Of a stretch of DNA of 64,000 bases, positions 23,249 to 34,662 are shown piece after piece. Under the pieces are notes generated by a model. It searched no databases. It was not told where the DNA came from and saw only the letters and a program-made list of their open reading frames with translations. This DNA is from Sarcocystis neurona. Lineage: Eukaryota; Apicomplexa; Conoidasida; Eucoccidiorida; Sarcocystidae. The stretch is from NCBI GenBank assembly GCA_000727475.1, contig KL647320.1, positions 372,001-436,000 of the forward strand, read 5' to 3'. The position numbers and the translations under genes were made by a program. Position 1 is the first letter of the stretch. The number at the start of each line of letters is the position of its first letter.

Positions 23249-24984
23249 AACCGAGACCAGGTGGCCCTTAAAACGAGAAGTAAATGACCAATCTAGCGTA
23301 GCGGCTGTCTAGGGAAAGGGTGGTGGCACGTACTTGTAACGCGGTGCAGGAGCCGTGGGTGCACCGTATATGTATGTGTATATGCATGTAGGTACCTATA
23401 CGCGTTGTGCGTACGTAGACGTACGTATAGATATATACGTATATAAGTATATATGTACGTGTGTAGCTCTCTGCGTTAGGCTGTGACACGTGGACGCGTT
23501 CCCTGCGACGGACTCGTTGCTTTGTGTGTACCTGCGGATTTACACATTCTAAACGGTGGAGAGCGTCTTTTATATGGCGTGCCGGACTGCGTCTCCGGAA
23601 ACGGACACAACAACGCGCGACAACCGGGAAAAAGTGCACTGGGGAACGGCGAGATGGAGACGTTTAAGACCGTTACACAGTAGTTGTCACCAGCTGTCGT
23701 CAGGCAAGCCAGCAACCTGTAGACCGACTGCCAGACGACCGCCAGGGAAGCACCGATGCAGTCCTCGTTTCGTCAGTTCGTGAAGCAGTTCACTAGAGTG
23801 TGACTTCAGTAATTGGCTGACAAAAGTGAGAAGTGGCGTATTATGTGCAAAGTAAGCAGTCAAGTGTACGAGTGTATGCAAGGAGAGAAGGGGGGACAGC
23901 GGAGACAGAGGTCGAGTTGTACGTTTATCCGTGGGACTTACCTGTGTGTGCGCCCCGCGATGAGCGCATACGCGCGTACGCGTGTACAGGTGGAGGCAGT
24001 GAAGTCGTACATCTGGATGCGAATGCAAACTTACACGGATATGCGTACGCACGCATTAGGGCAGGCGACGTCTATGTGTGGACGTATAAGGGGGGAAACA
24101 ACTGCGTGTTTTTTTAGGCAAACATCACTCTACGGGGAACCAGTGCAGAATCGTACACAGCAGACACGCACAGTGTTTTTTGGGAAACGTCAGTGAACGA
24201 CTTCCCTCACAGCACTTTGAACTGCACCGGTGTACTGTAGCTTACGTGGAAGGCTACGCGGATACAGTGGTACGAGAAGGAATGGAGAAGTTGATGCATT
24301 TCCACTGTCATGTGCGTCCAAAGCTATGTGCTCCGATCCGCGGCATATTAGGGAGTGCTGACTGAGAAGACGTACGCAGTGCCTCTTTTTCACTGTGAGC
24401 GTCCAGCTTCTTTCCATGACTTGAAAAATGAAATTCGGACTTCGACACCGTAGACACTGGTAAGTGTACGTTCTCTGCCGAAGCCTCGCCCCAAGTCTAC
24501 ACGCAGGTGTTTCGCTTTTTTGCTCGTTCGAAATACGCAAACATTGTCCCACGAGATAAACATGCGCCAGGTATGTGTTGGAGGGACATTGAGGAAAATC
24601 GCGGCTCTTTCGGTGCGAGCAAGAAAAGCGACCCAAAGATTAGTATACAGCATCCCTAACTACTGATGGGTCAGTCCTGCACCAAAATCATAGCTGCATC
24701 CAAGGTGCACGCCGGAATGAATTCGCACGCTGCATTCGAGTGGAAATACGAATCTTGTAGAAAGCACAGACAAGGTGCATACGCGTTCGCCCCGTGCATA
24801 GAACAGGGAGAGGCTAATGTAAGTTTGTAGAACGCGTGGTAAGCTGCGCAAAGAATAAAGCGCCACATCTTTCAGCGTACTAGAATTTGACAAAGGGGGA
24901 AACAGGAAATCGGAAGTTTTTTGTGGGAAGGGCAAGTACTGCGGTGGGGGTGTGGCAGTCCAAACGTAAACACACGTAGCACCT
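23249..24984. other. No gene recognised downstream of RPL10
   Basis: This holds the RPL10 3' flank, then GTAT-type microsatellite around 23370-23460 and mixed sequence beyond. Open frames on both strands are short and lack motifs. A polyadenylation site must lie close after 23248 but cannot be named reliably. Confidence 0.5.
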
Positions 24985-25424
24985 TCAGCCGGCCACGACC
25001 ATGCCTTGCGGCATAATGAGCTCGCACACAAAATGAGTTAACGAGGTGCGCTGAAGCACAAAACGACTCTTGATAAAGTGGGGAGCTATAACGTGGAGGC
25101 ACGAGGCGCCCATGGGAGAACTGCAAAGTGGCGACGACAGTAAAGAAAGAAGGAAGACCAAACACGCAATCGCATGACACTGTGATGAGATTTTCACAAT
25201 TCTAGAACTAAATGGGGAACAGCAGAGCCTTCGACAGCACCAGGTAACCGGCTGCACACCAAAATGATCTAGACTTCCGAGGTCGGCAAGGAGCCACGAA
25301 GGTGCAGGTTGGGATAATTCATCTTCGTGGAAGGCAAAGTCGCGACTTACAGGTCTTTGACGAATTCGATCGAGCCACTCGTTGAGTGGTGATACGGGAT
25401 GTGGAGGCTGATCTTCGTAGGGGA
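24985..25424 (-). CDS. Possible exon pair of an unrecognised gene
   Basis: A minus-strand exon of about 25424-25352 reads QPPHPVSPLNEWLDRIRQRP and ends at a consensus GTAAGT donor. A second stretch begins after the acceptor ccactttgcag at about 25128. The phase-0 join continues FSHGRLVPPRYSSPLYQESF and stays open past 25000; an alternative frame ends LIMPQGMVVAG at 24985. There is no ATG in the first exon (its frame opens with GTG), so an upstream exon would be needed. I recognise no family. The strong donor and sensible residue composition are the only support. Confidence 0.22.
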
Positions 25425-26393
25425 ATGCAGTGGAAGACACGTGAGAAGAGCGAATTCAGTAATAGACAGCGAACATCAAAGACGCGCAGAATGGAGAGGA
25501 GAGGCACTGAACACGAAAGTGCAACAACGGAGCAAAGTATTACATGGATCGCAGCCCGCACAAATTGCCTGACTACACTTCAAACTACAACCCACACGTG
25601 TGGCAGAAAAACCTTCAGCGTTGACTGAGTATACCACACGCGGTCATATCCGACGTCAGGCGTGTGCAGACATCTTATTTGCACTCCCTAATCTTCCCCG
25701 TGCTTCACGTCACTGCCAGCGTCCTGAGAGGAGGTCGTCCTTCCCGAGTCCTGTCGTGCATTCCTGCTTTCCTTTAGTGCGGGGGCTCCCCGCACATATT
25801 CTTCTTATTATTACTCCTGTATTCCTTTCCTCATTTTTCTCGTTCACTGGTGCTACACCCCCCCTGCAGGTTCTGACTTCGAATTGCCGACTCTTACGTT
25901 TCTGCTCTCGATGAGCGATGGCAATCTCACACGTTACGCAGTATGCACTGCCTTGATCATGGAATTCCATGGCATTTTACCAAATACACAAGTGATTAAC
26001 ATACGCGACGCTTGTGGCATGCGTTGGTAAGCAGCTCTACTGCTCGACGGGCGAGTCGCTAGCTAACAAGGATATCGTGGCTCAATGTGCCGAATTGTTA
26101 AGATGTGTATTCAGCTCCGCAACGTTTTACACATGATAACTCTGTAAGCTGCCCCCTACGTGTGTCTATTTACTTTTTTCTTTCTTGTTGCATCGTCGGC
26201 AGTAGTCAGGTCGACAGATCCCAGGCAAAACCGCAAAACTGAACACCTCATGTGATGCTGCACGCATTACACGTGAGATTGGTAACGTTGAGCATGACGC
26301 GCCCACCTGGTGCGGGATCGGGGAACAGCTGCCGCTGCAAATGTAACTACTACGTGCGCCTTCTTCTGTTGTGCAGCACAAGTCACGTTCCGC

Positions 26394-26615
26394 ATGAATC
26401 GTTTCTACTTGCTGAGGATAATGCTAAGACGCAAGTTGTACGGAGATGCTGTTGTGTTGAAACGCGGTCAGAAAGTTCCACCGCGATCAGCTGCAGTGCG
26501 TAGAGATGACCAGATACGCACGAGTTTGCGAGGGGGATCGTTTATGGTACGGCCAAGTGGACCGTTTATGCATCCGAGCAAAGAAGACCAACAGTGGCGC
26601 CGTTTTCGATGCTAG
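26394..26615 (+). CDS. Possible 73-aa basic protein
   Basis: An ATG at 26394 opens a 73-codon frame ending at TAG 26613-26615. It starts MNRFYLLRIMLRRKLYGDAV and ends EDQQWRRFRC. It is strongly basic, with an N-terminus of hydrophobic and Arg residues that would suit a mitochondrial presequence. A good acceptor (cttctgttgtgcag, 26363-26376) precedes it, so the frame could be a terminal exon of a longer gene. I do not recognise a family; a mitochondrial ribosomal or respiratory accessory protein would fit but is only a guess. Confidence 0.33.
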   Translation: MNRFYLLRIMLRRKLYGDAVVLKRGQKVPPRSAAVRRDDQIRTSLRGGSFMVRPSGPFMHPSKEDQQWRRFRC

Positions 26616-26708
26616 CCTGGGCACTACACCTCCGTTGAATAGCCGAAAAGTGCTGGGCCAGATCTCCTACGATGAACTCGCCAAGTGCAGCTGTCTGCCG
26701 TACATACA

Positions 26709-26742
26709 CCAATACATATATATATATATATATATATACACA
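26709..26742. repeat. AT dinucleotide microsatellite
   Basis: The run (AT)n with a short acac edge sits just 3' of the 73-codon frame. It is one of several alternating AT tracts in this window and has no coding signature. Confidence 0.85.
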
Positions 26743-27322
26743 TGTTTGTGTATACGAAGATGCACCTGTTTCGACCTGCGCGTATGGCTTCAGGCGTATG
26801 CAGGAACGTGTTTTAACGGAGTTTCGTAACAAAACGTCGGAGAGACAACGACAAATGCATGTCGATGCGTAAGCGGATCTCAGCCTGTGCGTCTCGCTCG
26901 GGAGTTTGCAGTGGCACAACTACAAGCGGTAGAAAGCCCAAGTCGTCACTTTGAAAATAATTTTACTATCAACCAGCGCAAGCAGCTCTCGAGTCGTCGC
27001 CACGTTCTTAGATATTGAAAGCTTGAAATAACGGCGTAGAACCGAATAAAACACTACCGAAGAGGTGTTGTGATCCCTTATATGCAGTCTCTCAGTAGGC
27101 CATTCCAAGCGTGGCATGCCGAGTACGAGCGCTATATATCTCGTTCGTACAATCGATGCAACTTTTCCACAAATAAGAGAGGCCGTCCAACCATCCCTGT
27201 ACAATTTACACGATCACCGGATGCAATTCGGACAGCAGGTCTCTAAATTTATCCGCCCGCCACTGAATGCGGGTAAGGAAGGCCAGTGTAATCTTACGGT
27301 GGAAGGAGAAACATCGCGAGCG

Positions 27323-27646
27323 CGACTAGAACCGCAGTAGGAGAGTGGTTCCCAGTCTAACACGACGAAAGCATCGGTGAGCGGCGGTCGAAGGCATTGA
27401 GCAAATGTATATGCAGGATGGAGTGTGCTACCATCATTACAATTACACAAAGATGCCTGAATTCATTTCTACCTCCTCTGACTGCTACTAGCACCGCAGT
27501 AGGAGAGTGGTTTCCAGTCCGTAACACGACGAAAGCATCGCTGAGCGGCGGTCGAAGGCACCGAGCAAATGTATATGCAGGATCGATTGTGCTATCATCA
27601 TTATAATTACACAAAGACGCCTGAACTCATTTCTACCTCCTCTGAC
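27323..27646. repeat. Two-copy tandem duplication, 162-bp unit
   Basis: The unit starting accgcagtaggagagtggtt at 27331 recurs at 27493, an offset of 162 bases, and both copies run through gtatatgcaggat to tttctacctcctctgac. About one base in ten differs. The unit length is a multiple of three, yet no frame across it carries a recognisable domain. It lies in a repeat-poor gap with no gene nearby. Confidence 0.9.
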
Positions 27647-27649
27647 CTC

Positions 27650-30003
27650 CTTGTGCCACCTCAAGTGGGATACGATTCGAATTGACGGGGCCGCGCAAGA
27701 AAAGATATCCACGCGGCGCGTAATGCACACTGGTGCAGAAGTAATACTGGTGTACAGAAGCAAACACCTCGACTTACTGTAGCAGGACCTACTACTACAC
27801 GGTGTGCAGATCGAAGGCAGTTGCAGCTCCCGTCAAGCGCAGACCTCTAAGCGGGAAACTACGGGTCCGCGGGCTATGAACTCAGGAACCGTACTCGTAA
27901 ACAGGATAACCTGAGTGAGTGCAGACTGGAGGTGGGATAGGCGGAACCTCACATAATGCCGAGTGTAACTTTATAAGCCGACCTTTTAAAGAGGTACCCA
28001 GTTGCACCACCCTAGTCTCCTGTCACTACAGCACGGAGGCAGCCAACGGAGCGACGCCGTGGATGAATGTTTGCGACTGTCGTTTGATATACCTTCACGC
28101 ATACGCATGTCATCAAAGCAAGCGGTGGAAACAATCCGACTGCGTCTAGGCGCATAGTGGACTCTCTCAGTGGCCAGTCTAATGGTCACCAACAGAAAAT
28201 ATACAGACGCGGCTAGTCGGCAGCGGCAGCCAAGCCGGCTGCGAAAGCCCCCCAAAGACAGAACGCGTACCTGTATACGCTTTCACACATCACTCATGTG
28301 CATCCATATACACGTGCACGTACGGGTGTAGGTGCAAAGTACACACTCACGCACTGCATCAACATATCGGTGCGCCGCGAGTTTATGTAAATTTATGTAC
28401 GTAAGCCTCTAAAGCAATACAACAGCGACCAAAGGTATCATTACGCGTAGTAAGCACGCTACAACCGGTAAGCATTCATTACCACTACAACAGCCGAAAA
28501 AAGGTCGTCCCTAGCCCGCTCCCTCTGATTCTGAATAAGTCTTGGAAATTCACATTTTTTCCCCACATGACAGGTGCGAAGTGGCACCTACGGGGTCAGT
28601 GTACCTCTCTAAAGGTGCCCTGTGAAGTTCAAAACCGCTCTTTCAAAGCAGCCCCTCTGACGCTCACGTTTAAACAATCGTATCATACGAATAAAGCACG
28701 TCTTCGTCGTAGCCTCTGTGAAGAGGTGGACAGATAATTCCACCTCAACAGAGACTACAAATAGAAAATCAACTCCCAGTTCAGTGACGCAGACCACCAG
28801 CTAAATAACTGCGCTGACTCAAAATGGTCAATCCAAGATATCCTTCACTTCTACGCACGGGTGGTAAAAGTGTACTTCCGTACATTCGCCGTTCACGGTA
28901 GTACTGCACTGGTGCGCCAGTGCAAACGAACTCTTCGCCCTCACTCTCACACCCTTCGACGCTAATCCCAAGTCACTTAGTTCATCTACAGTGAAGCACT
29001 GTCGAGTGGGCCCCTTTCGTTGTGCCCTTCCTCTGCCGTGACGTGCCACTCGAGGAAGTTTCTTATCAACGCATAAACAACTGAGCCGGCGTCACTTCTT
29101 TTCCAACGCCAAAGCTCCCTGGTCATTCTCAGTTCAATGAGCGCTGTACATCCCACAGTAGTATTCAGAGCTTTCTACAACTGACAATCGCGTAGTAATG
29201 TATGCGTGCTCTTCCTGCACAAAAAGCCCCCAACAGGGTCGAGAACGTTTCTTTTCACAGCGGTGTGCATCAACCGCACACTCGCATTTTACTTACATAT
29301 TGGCCTCCTGTACCAGCGCCCTACTTGCTTACGTGATTAACGTTTTAGCAAATACGTGGAAGTCACACTCCCAGCATGCCTTTCGATAGCCATACAGTGT
29401 ACTTATACTCGGCTTCCACTTCACTTGCATATTTGTCCTCGGCATAACAGCAGAACAGCCCCACCTGCTGCCATGTAGTATTCCTGCATCGAGAACCGTA
29501 CATACGGGTGGACTCGTACGCGTCGAACACGTCATTGAATACTGAAGTTTCAGAATGGCAGCCACGTGCAAACTCTGCTCCTCACTGCGCTTTCAAACTA
29601 TCTTAACTAATGTGTGCATGCCACATAAACGGATGGACGCAAGCATTCACATGCATATACACGACGCAGCTTCGTAGCCCCCGCCAACTGCACGCTGTTC
29701 CACAGCTACCGTGCCGATCCCACCGTGCGTCATCGTCCAGAGAATGACATATGAGAGCCAATTCTGCAGGTGTACACGTAAGCACGTAGGGTCCGTTCAC
29801 GCGATTAGAGCGTGGGTGCTGGATATTAGGGCAGCTAAGCCGACGTAGCCAATTTCATGTTAGGTCGTCCCTCCCCTCCACTCTTCCGAAAACTCTCTGC
29901 AGAACCTTCTGCCGATAGTGCTGCTCGTGGAGACTCCAGTGTTTTCTTTTGGCGGCATCAGTCAGCCCTTTTGTGTTTGGCGATGGACAAACAAAGGAGG
30001 AGA
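27650..30003. other. No gene recognised
   Basis: Mixed-composition, repeat-poor sequence. A minus-strand frame at 29049-28828 reads like protein but opens with GTG and has no convincing splice sites. The right end is the 3' flank of the large minus-strand gene that stops at 30004. Confidence 0.5.
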
Positions 30004-33000
30004 CTACGAGCACCACCCCCTGAGAATGCCTCTGAGAGTTTCCTTCTCTTCAGCGCTCATGGTTGTAGAGCTGCGCTCAAGTACTTCTTCCGCAGCTTTG
30101 CTGAGCGTCATCTCCTCTTCCAGCCTGCTTCTGCTGGTGCTTGACATCGACGATAGACTGCCTCTGCTGCCTGCCTGTCGCCGAGGTGGCTGGTCCTCCT
30201 GCAGGGTCTCCTGCTGGGTCTCCTGCTGGAGTGAATGCTGCTGCAGTAGGAGTTGCTGTTGGTGTGTATGTGGCATGTCGTACTGCTGCGCTGCCGCGTC
30301 AGCGAAAGCGGGATGCTTGACAGCCCCCGCGAGTTGTGAACGGGGAGACTGCGAATTGGGGAGGCAAGCGACGCTGCTGGAGAGGAGCGGAACAGTCGCA
30401 GAGTTGCATTCTCTGCTGTTCTGCACGTCCTGGTGAGAAAGCAGCTCGGCAATCATGCAGTCTGTGGTGCTGCTGCGCACGGGCAGATCCTTAGCAGTTG
30501 TAAGACTATTGCTTTTGCTCTCCAGATCACTGCTCGCTAACGTCGAGCTGCACGACATACAAGTACTCGACCCGTGCGACTCCATCGGGAAGTTTTTATG
30601 TAGACACACGTCAGCTAAGTGAAGGCTTTGTTTCTCTCTATCCACGCGCTGGTGCTCTCCGTGTGTAATAACCTCGTGACTGTCGTGTTCTGCAGGGTGC
30701 GGGCGACAGAGAGGCGAAGAACTGCCTGTACCATGCACGGGGTCCGCCTGTCTGCCGCTGGAGCTGGGGACGGCTTCCTTTCCCGAATGAATAGGTAGCG
30801 ATTTCAGCTCCAGCTGCAACGGCTGAATTTCTTTTTCGCCATGCTCGAATCGCAGAGCTCCCTCCGACTGTCTGCGCTGCGGCTGCGTGCTGGAAAACCC
30901 GCTGGTAGAGTACTCGTCTGAGCGAATGCGGCGAGGGCTTGCCGCAACGAGCTCGCGATGCTGCGTGCACTCCACCCGCCCTTTTTCAGTAGAGCGAATG
31001 CTTTTTCTTTCTGAACGACTCTGCATCCACACCTCAGGCCAGCCGATCTGCTTTTGAAAGAGAGCTTTTAACGTCCGCGTGCGTGAACCATCGCTGTCGT
31101 TTCCTTGTCGCACAAGCCCTGTTTCCTGCCCTGGCGTCGTTTCTTCCTGCCCCACCTCTTCCAACGGGGTAGATTTCAATCGCTGCTGCTCAGGGCTGCT
31201 CGCAAGAGACGACGGGACGGACACACCTCCGTCATGGCAGACTGCTTCTCCAGCAACAGGAAGATTACCAGCAGAACAACCTCCAGTTGCTACACAAGCG
31301 GCAACAACAGGGGCGGTGGTAATGACCTGTCCCGCCTGAACCACGTGAGCTACATCTCGCGGTGCTTCAGCGATTGAACGCTTTCTCCTCTCCAGTTCGT
31401 CTGCCTGCTCCTGCTCGGTCGTTCGTCGCTGCTGGCGCTCTACAGGGGGAACACAGTCTTCCGTTTCGGAGCTGCTGTTACTCAGCACGCGCCTCCACCA
31501 GCCAGCGCCTGTCGACTCGGCTGTGGCCGAGGTGCAGCTGCGCAAGGTTGTCGGAAGCTCGGCGGCATCAGCAGGAGCCCCTGGACGGATTTGCAAAGAC
31601 ATGCCACGCTGTAAATCAACACCATGCATTCTAAAGCCTGCGCAAGCAGTGGCAAAGGCTCCACGCTGCTTTATTGGCGATACTGGATCAACACCAGCGG
31701 CCCTCTGTTCGTCGAATTCGTGCTCTCTCTCTAAGATTCTGCGATGCTCCATAGCTGCACCAGGGACGTCTCTGTCGCCGACTTCACACGTCGACGAAGG
31801 CGAGATAGTGGAAGAGACACGCGCAGCACATGCCTGAATCGCAACCCCTCTTGTCGGCTGCTCGCAATGCAGCGCCAGGGGCATGTCCACCCATCTGCTG
31901 CCTCTTTCGTCGCTTTCTTCTACGACGGTGTCTGGTTTTCCGTACATATCTTCGAAGGCCGAAGGATACCGTTCAAGCGTGAAACTATCACTGCTGTCCA
32001 ATTTCGAAGAATGGTCTCGATAGGCTTCTTTTAGGTCAGTAGCTCTGGCAGCGGTTGCTGCTGCTTCCTCCGCTTCGGGGAGCGGTCCGGTAATTCGTCT
32101 CTCGAATTTGACATCCCGGGGACCGTCACCATGCGACAGGAGTCCAGGGCGCGCAGCAGCCGACAGGGCACCTGCAGCAAGTCCGTGTTCTCCTTGAGCA
32201 GCCGCTGCGCCTTCGGCACGGCGGCCCTCTCCTGCGGCTCGATAGAAGCCAGCCAGCCGTTCTTGATACCCTCTTGCCCCCTCTTCGTCGTCCCGCTCTT
32301 CGTACTCCTCCTCGTCGTCCTCTTCCTCGCTACCGTCGTCGTCGTCGTCCCCCGCATGTGCTTTTGCGTCGTCAAAATCGTCTCCTCCATGCGCGAATGA
32401 TCTCTCCGCGATATCGCAGGCGCGACGCCATTCGGCAGAAGAAGCGGCAGGGTCCAGCGCCACATCGAAATTCAAAGAGTCCGAGCTGCAACTTCTGATG
32501 CGTGCTTCTCGCGCGTACAGATGCACAGACATGCTGCCGAATCTCACTGTTTTTACCTGCCCGCCACCACCGTCTGCTGACGTATCCGACACATCCGAGC
32601 TTGACAACCGACGGCCCCCTTTCTGGTGCAACGCCGTCCCGCCTCCTCCTGCACAGCTCTCCGCTTTTCCATCTCCTCCTTTCCCCGCTTTCGTCTGTAC
32701 CCTAGTTCCTCGCAACACTCCTGCGCTTCGTCCTGCTTCACCCGTTCTTTCACCTGCTGCGTGTGCTCTCGGCGCCGCAGCCGGACCAAGTGAGGCAGCC
32801 CCCCTCTCCGGCTCATCCTGAAGTCGCAGCTGATCTCGAACTCCTGACGCCCCGCCAGTAGGCGCGCGCGACCCGTCTGGTGCTGCTGCCCGACGCTGTT
32901 GCTCCCGTAACGCCCGACGGCGCAGCTGACGTAGCAGCAGTGGGGACGCAAGCTTGCTCGGGATACCGAAGGGCGACGGGGGCAATGCATGAGACGGGGA

Positions 33001-34662
33001 AGGAGTATCTGCACCAGAAAAAAAGGCGAGCCCATGCATTGTCCGGCTTTCTGCTGAGTCCCGTAGTGCAAGGGTCGTCCCGTCTTTCGCCGCTGAACCC
33101 AATTTTGGTGCGCCGCGGCCGTGCAGCAGCATTTCCGATAGGCGCATCCCCACGCCCTTTTTGAACCGCCCCCTGGCTGAAACACCAGGAGAGGTGGCAA
33201 CAGAAGCAGCACAAGAGGACTCAACGAAAGCACCAGGAGAGGAAGACGGAGGAGATCGCGCAGCCGCACCGCCGGGAATACCCAGCGCAAGAAGCGGCTG
33301 AGCTGCGCCGCCATCTAGATGGTGCGAGTCATCACTTCCACGCACGCTACCGGGGGAAAAGTCGAGCGACCCTTCAGCCTCAATATCTGCAGGTGCACGG
33401 GGAGGTCGTCCCGCACGAGAACACGTACGGAAAATATTGCCCGGAGCGTACGCAGAGGCAGCTCCGGCTGAAACAATCCCTGGTTTGACGCAGCCCTCCT
33501 CAATGCTACCGTTGTCTGCTCCGGCACTGAGTGTCCACGTGTCGCTTTCGTCTTCACCAGTGTCTCTGCTAACATTTGCGTCCTTGAAAGGATCTTCTCC
33601 ATTGCTGCTGTCGTCCTCGGTGCTACCGCGCTTGCTGCCATGTTCCGTCCCCCTTCGTTGATTGCTATTTTCGAGGCTGCACCAGCTCGGGCGGCTTCTG
33701 CTAACCCCAGACGAAATGTCAAGTCCCCCCCTGGAAGTGCCGGGACTCTTCACCAGGGGATGAACAACCTTGGGTGCATCTTCGCTGCTGCTCCGGCGGT
33801 GAACGGTGGTTGATGTGCTCCAGCTATACTCAGAGAAGTGGACGGCCTTTTGTGGTCTGGGATACTGCTCCTTTTGTCCTGCAGGAGCACGTGACGCTGC
33901 TCCTGCAGGTGTCGTGTCCTGCTCTTCAGTACAGATATCTTCGTTTTTTTCTTCCTCTTCGGTGCCATTCCTGGGGAGACGCTGCTGGTTGACCACAGTC
34001 TGTCTCGACTGCTCACGCGGTGACTTGTCCACTAGTTTCCGCGTGTGCACTTCTTGCTTCTCTCCTTGTCCGTGGGCCGCAGGCTGCTGAGGCTGCTGCT
34101 GCTGCACGGAGTGAAGGGCATTCTGCTCGTGCTGATGCAAGAGATGCTGCTGCGGATGTTGCCCGGAGTGCTCCCCTGGGTTCTGCAGGGACTGCGGACT
34201 GTTCTCGGCTGTCGAATTTGTGGTCGCTGTAGACAAGTTACCCGTTGCACTCGGTGTTGGAGCAGTAGCACCACCAGTAGCAGCAGTGACTTTGCTCTCG
34301 AAGAACGTCAAGTCCTCTGTTTTGGTGTTGTCAGCATCTTTCATACGTGCTGCGGCGCGGTGCCGCAGGCGGTCACCAGATGCCAGCAGATGCCCCAAAA
34401 ACGTTTTGGGGGAAGAAGCAAAGGCACGGCTCGACAGCCCGCTACGCCTCGTGGCTCTGCTGCCTGCTGCGGCGGACTGCCCGGTGACGTGGGACTTCTC
34501 ATCTGCTGCTGGCTGTCCCCCCTCCGCTCCTGCTATTCTTGATGTGGCCAGTCCTCCTCCTGGTGCGCCTTCTTGTTCTCGTGTTGCTTTTGCTGCTTTT
34601 GCTGCTTGTGCTAGTTGTGCCGCCCTGACGGACGCCGGGGCAATGGAGTGGTGGAACGCCAT
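30004..34662 (-). CDS. Large disordered protein with two RVxF-type motifs
   Basis: This is one uninterrupted frame of 1552 codons on the minus strand, from ATG 34662 (MAFHHSIAPASV) to the stop at 30004. The frame stays open a little upstream (a TTG at 34701), so a 5' exon is possible. The protein is mostly low complexity and charged: Gln/His-rich around residues 160-200, Ser-rich blocks, a long Asp/Glu run near 770-800, and a Gln-rich end. Two segments match the protein-phosphatase-1 docking consensus [RK]xVxF: KAVHF at 272-276 and KTVRFG from 704, the second within a more ordered stretch (SMSVHLYAREARIR). No enzyme domain, signal peptide or membrane segment is visible. I do not recognise a named orthologue. 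Its length, lack of stops and uneven but protein-like composition support coding. A PP1-regulatory role is inference. Confidence 0.75.
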   Translation of the reverse strand: MAFHHSIAPASVRAAQLAQAAKAAKATREQEGAPGGGLATSRIAGAEGGQPAADEKSHVTGQSAAAGSRATRRSGLSSRAFASSPKTFLGHLLASGDRLRHRAAARMKDADNTKTEDLTFFESKVTAATGGATAPTPSATGNLSTATTNSTAENSPQSLQNPGEHSGQHPQQHLLHQHEQNALHSVQQQQPQQPAAHGQGEKQEVHTRKLVDKSPREQSRQTVVNQQRLPRNGTEEEEKNEDICTEEQDTTPAGAASRAPAGQKEQYPRPQKAVHFSEYSWSTSTTVHRRSSSEDAPKVVHPLVKSPGTSRGGLDISSGVSRSRPSWCSLENSNQRRGTEHGSKRGSTEDDSSNGEDPFKDANVSRDTGEDESDTWTLSAGADNGSIEEGCVKPGIVSAGAASAYAPGNIFRTCSRAGRPPRAPADIEAEGSLDFSPGSVRGSDDSHHLDGGAAQPLLALGIPGGAAARSPPSSSPGAFVESSCAASVATSPGVSARGRFKKGVGMRLSEMLLHGRGAPKLGSAAKDGTTLALRDSAESRTMHGLAFFSGADTPSPSHALPPSPFGIPSKLASPLLLRQLRRRALREQQRRAAAPDGSRAPTGGASGVRDQLRLQDEPERGAASLGPAAAPRAHAAGERTGEAGRSAGVLRGTRVQTKAGKGGDGKAESCAGGGGTALHQKGGRRLSSSDVSDTSADGGGGQVKTVRFGSMSVHLYAREARIRSCSSDSLNFDVALDPAASSAEWRRACDIAERSFAHGGDDFDDAKAHAGDDDDDGSEEEDDEEEYEERDDEEGARGYQERLAGFYRAAGEGRRAEGAAAAQGEHGLAAGALSAAARPGLLSHGDGPRDVKFERRITGPLPEAEEAAATAARATDLKEAYRDHSSKLDSSDSFTLERYPSAFEDMYGKPDTVVEESDERGSRWVDMPLALHCEQPTRGVAIQACAARVSSTISPSSTCEVGDRDVPGAAMEHRRILEREHEFDEQRAAGVDPVSPIKQRGAFATACAGFRMHGVDLQRGMSLQIRPGAPADAAELPTTLRSCTSATAESTGAGWWRRVLSNSSSETEDCVPPVERQQRRTTEQEQADELERRKRSIAEAPRDVAHVVQAGQVITTAPVVAACVATGGCSAGNLPVAGEAVCHDGGVSVPSSLASSPEQQRLKSTPLEEVGQEETTPGQETGLVRQGNDSDGSRTRTLKALFQKQIGWPEVWMQSRSERKSIRSTEKGRVECTQHRELVAASPRRIRSDEYSTSGFSSTQPQRRQSEGALRFEHGEKEIQPLQLELKSLPIHSGKEAVPSSSGRQADPVHGTGSSSPLCRPHPAEHDSHEVITHGEHQRVDREKQSLHLADVCLHKNFPMESHGSSTCMSCSSTLASSDLESKSNSLTTAKDLPVRSSTTDCMIAELLSHQDVQNSRECNSATVPLLSSSVACLPNSQSPRSQLAGAVKHPAFADAAAQQYDMPHTHQQQLLLQQHSLQQETQQETLQEDQPPRRQAGSRGSLSSMSSTSRSRLEEEMTLSKAAEEVLERSSTTMSAEEKETLRGILRGWCS

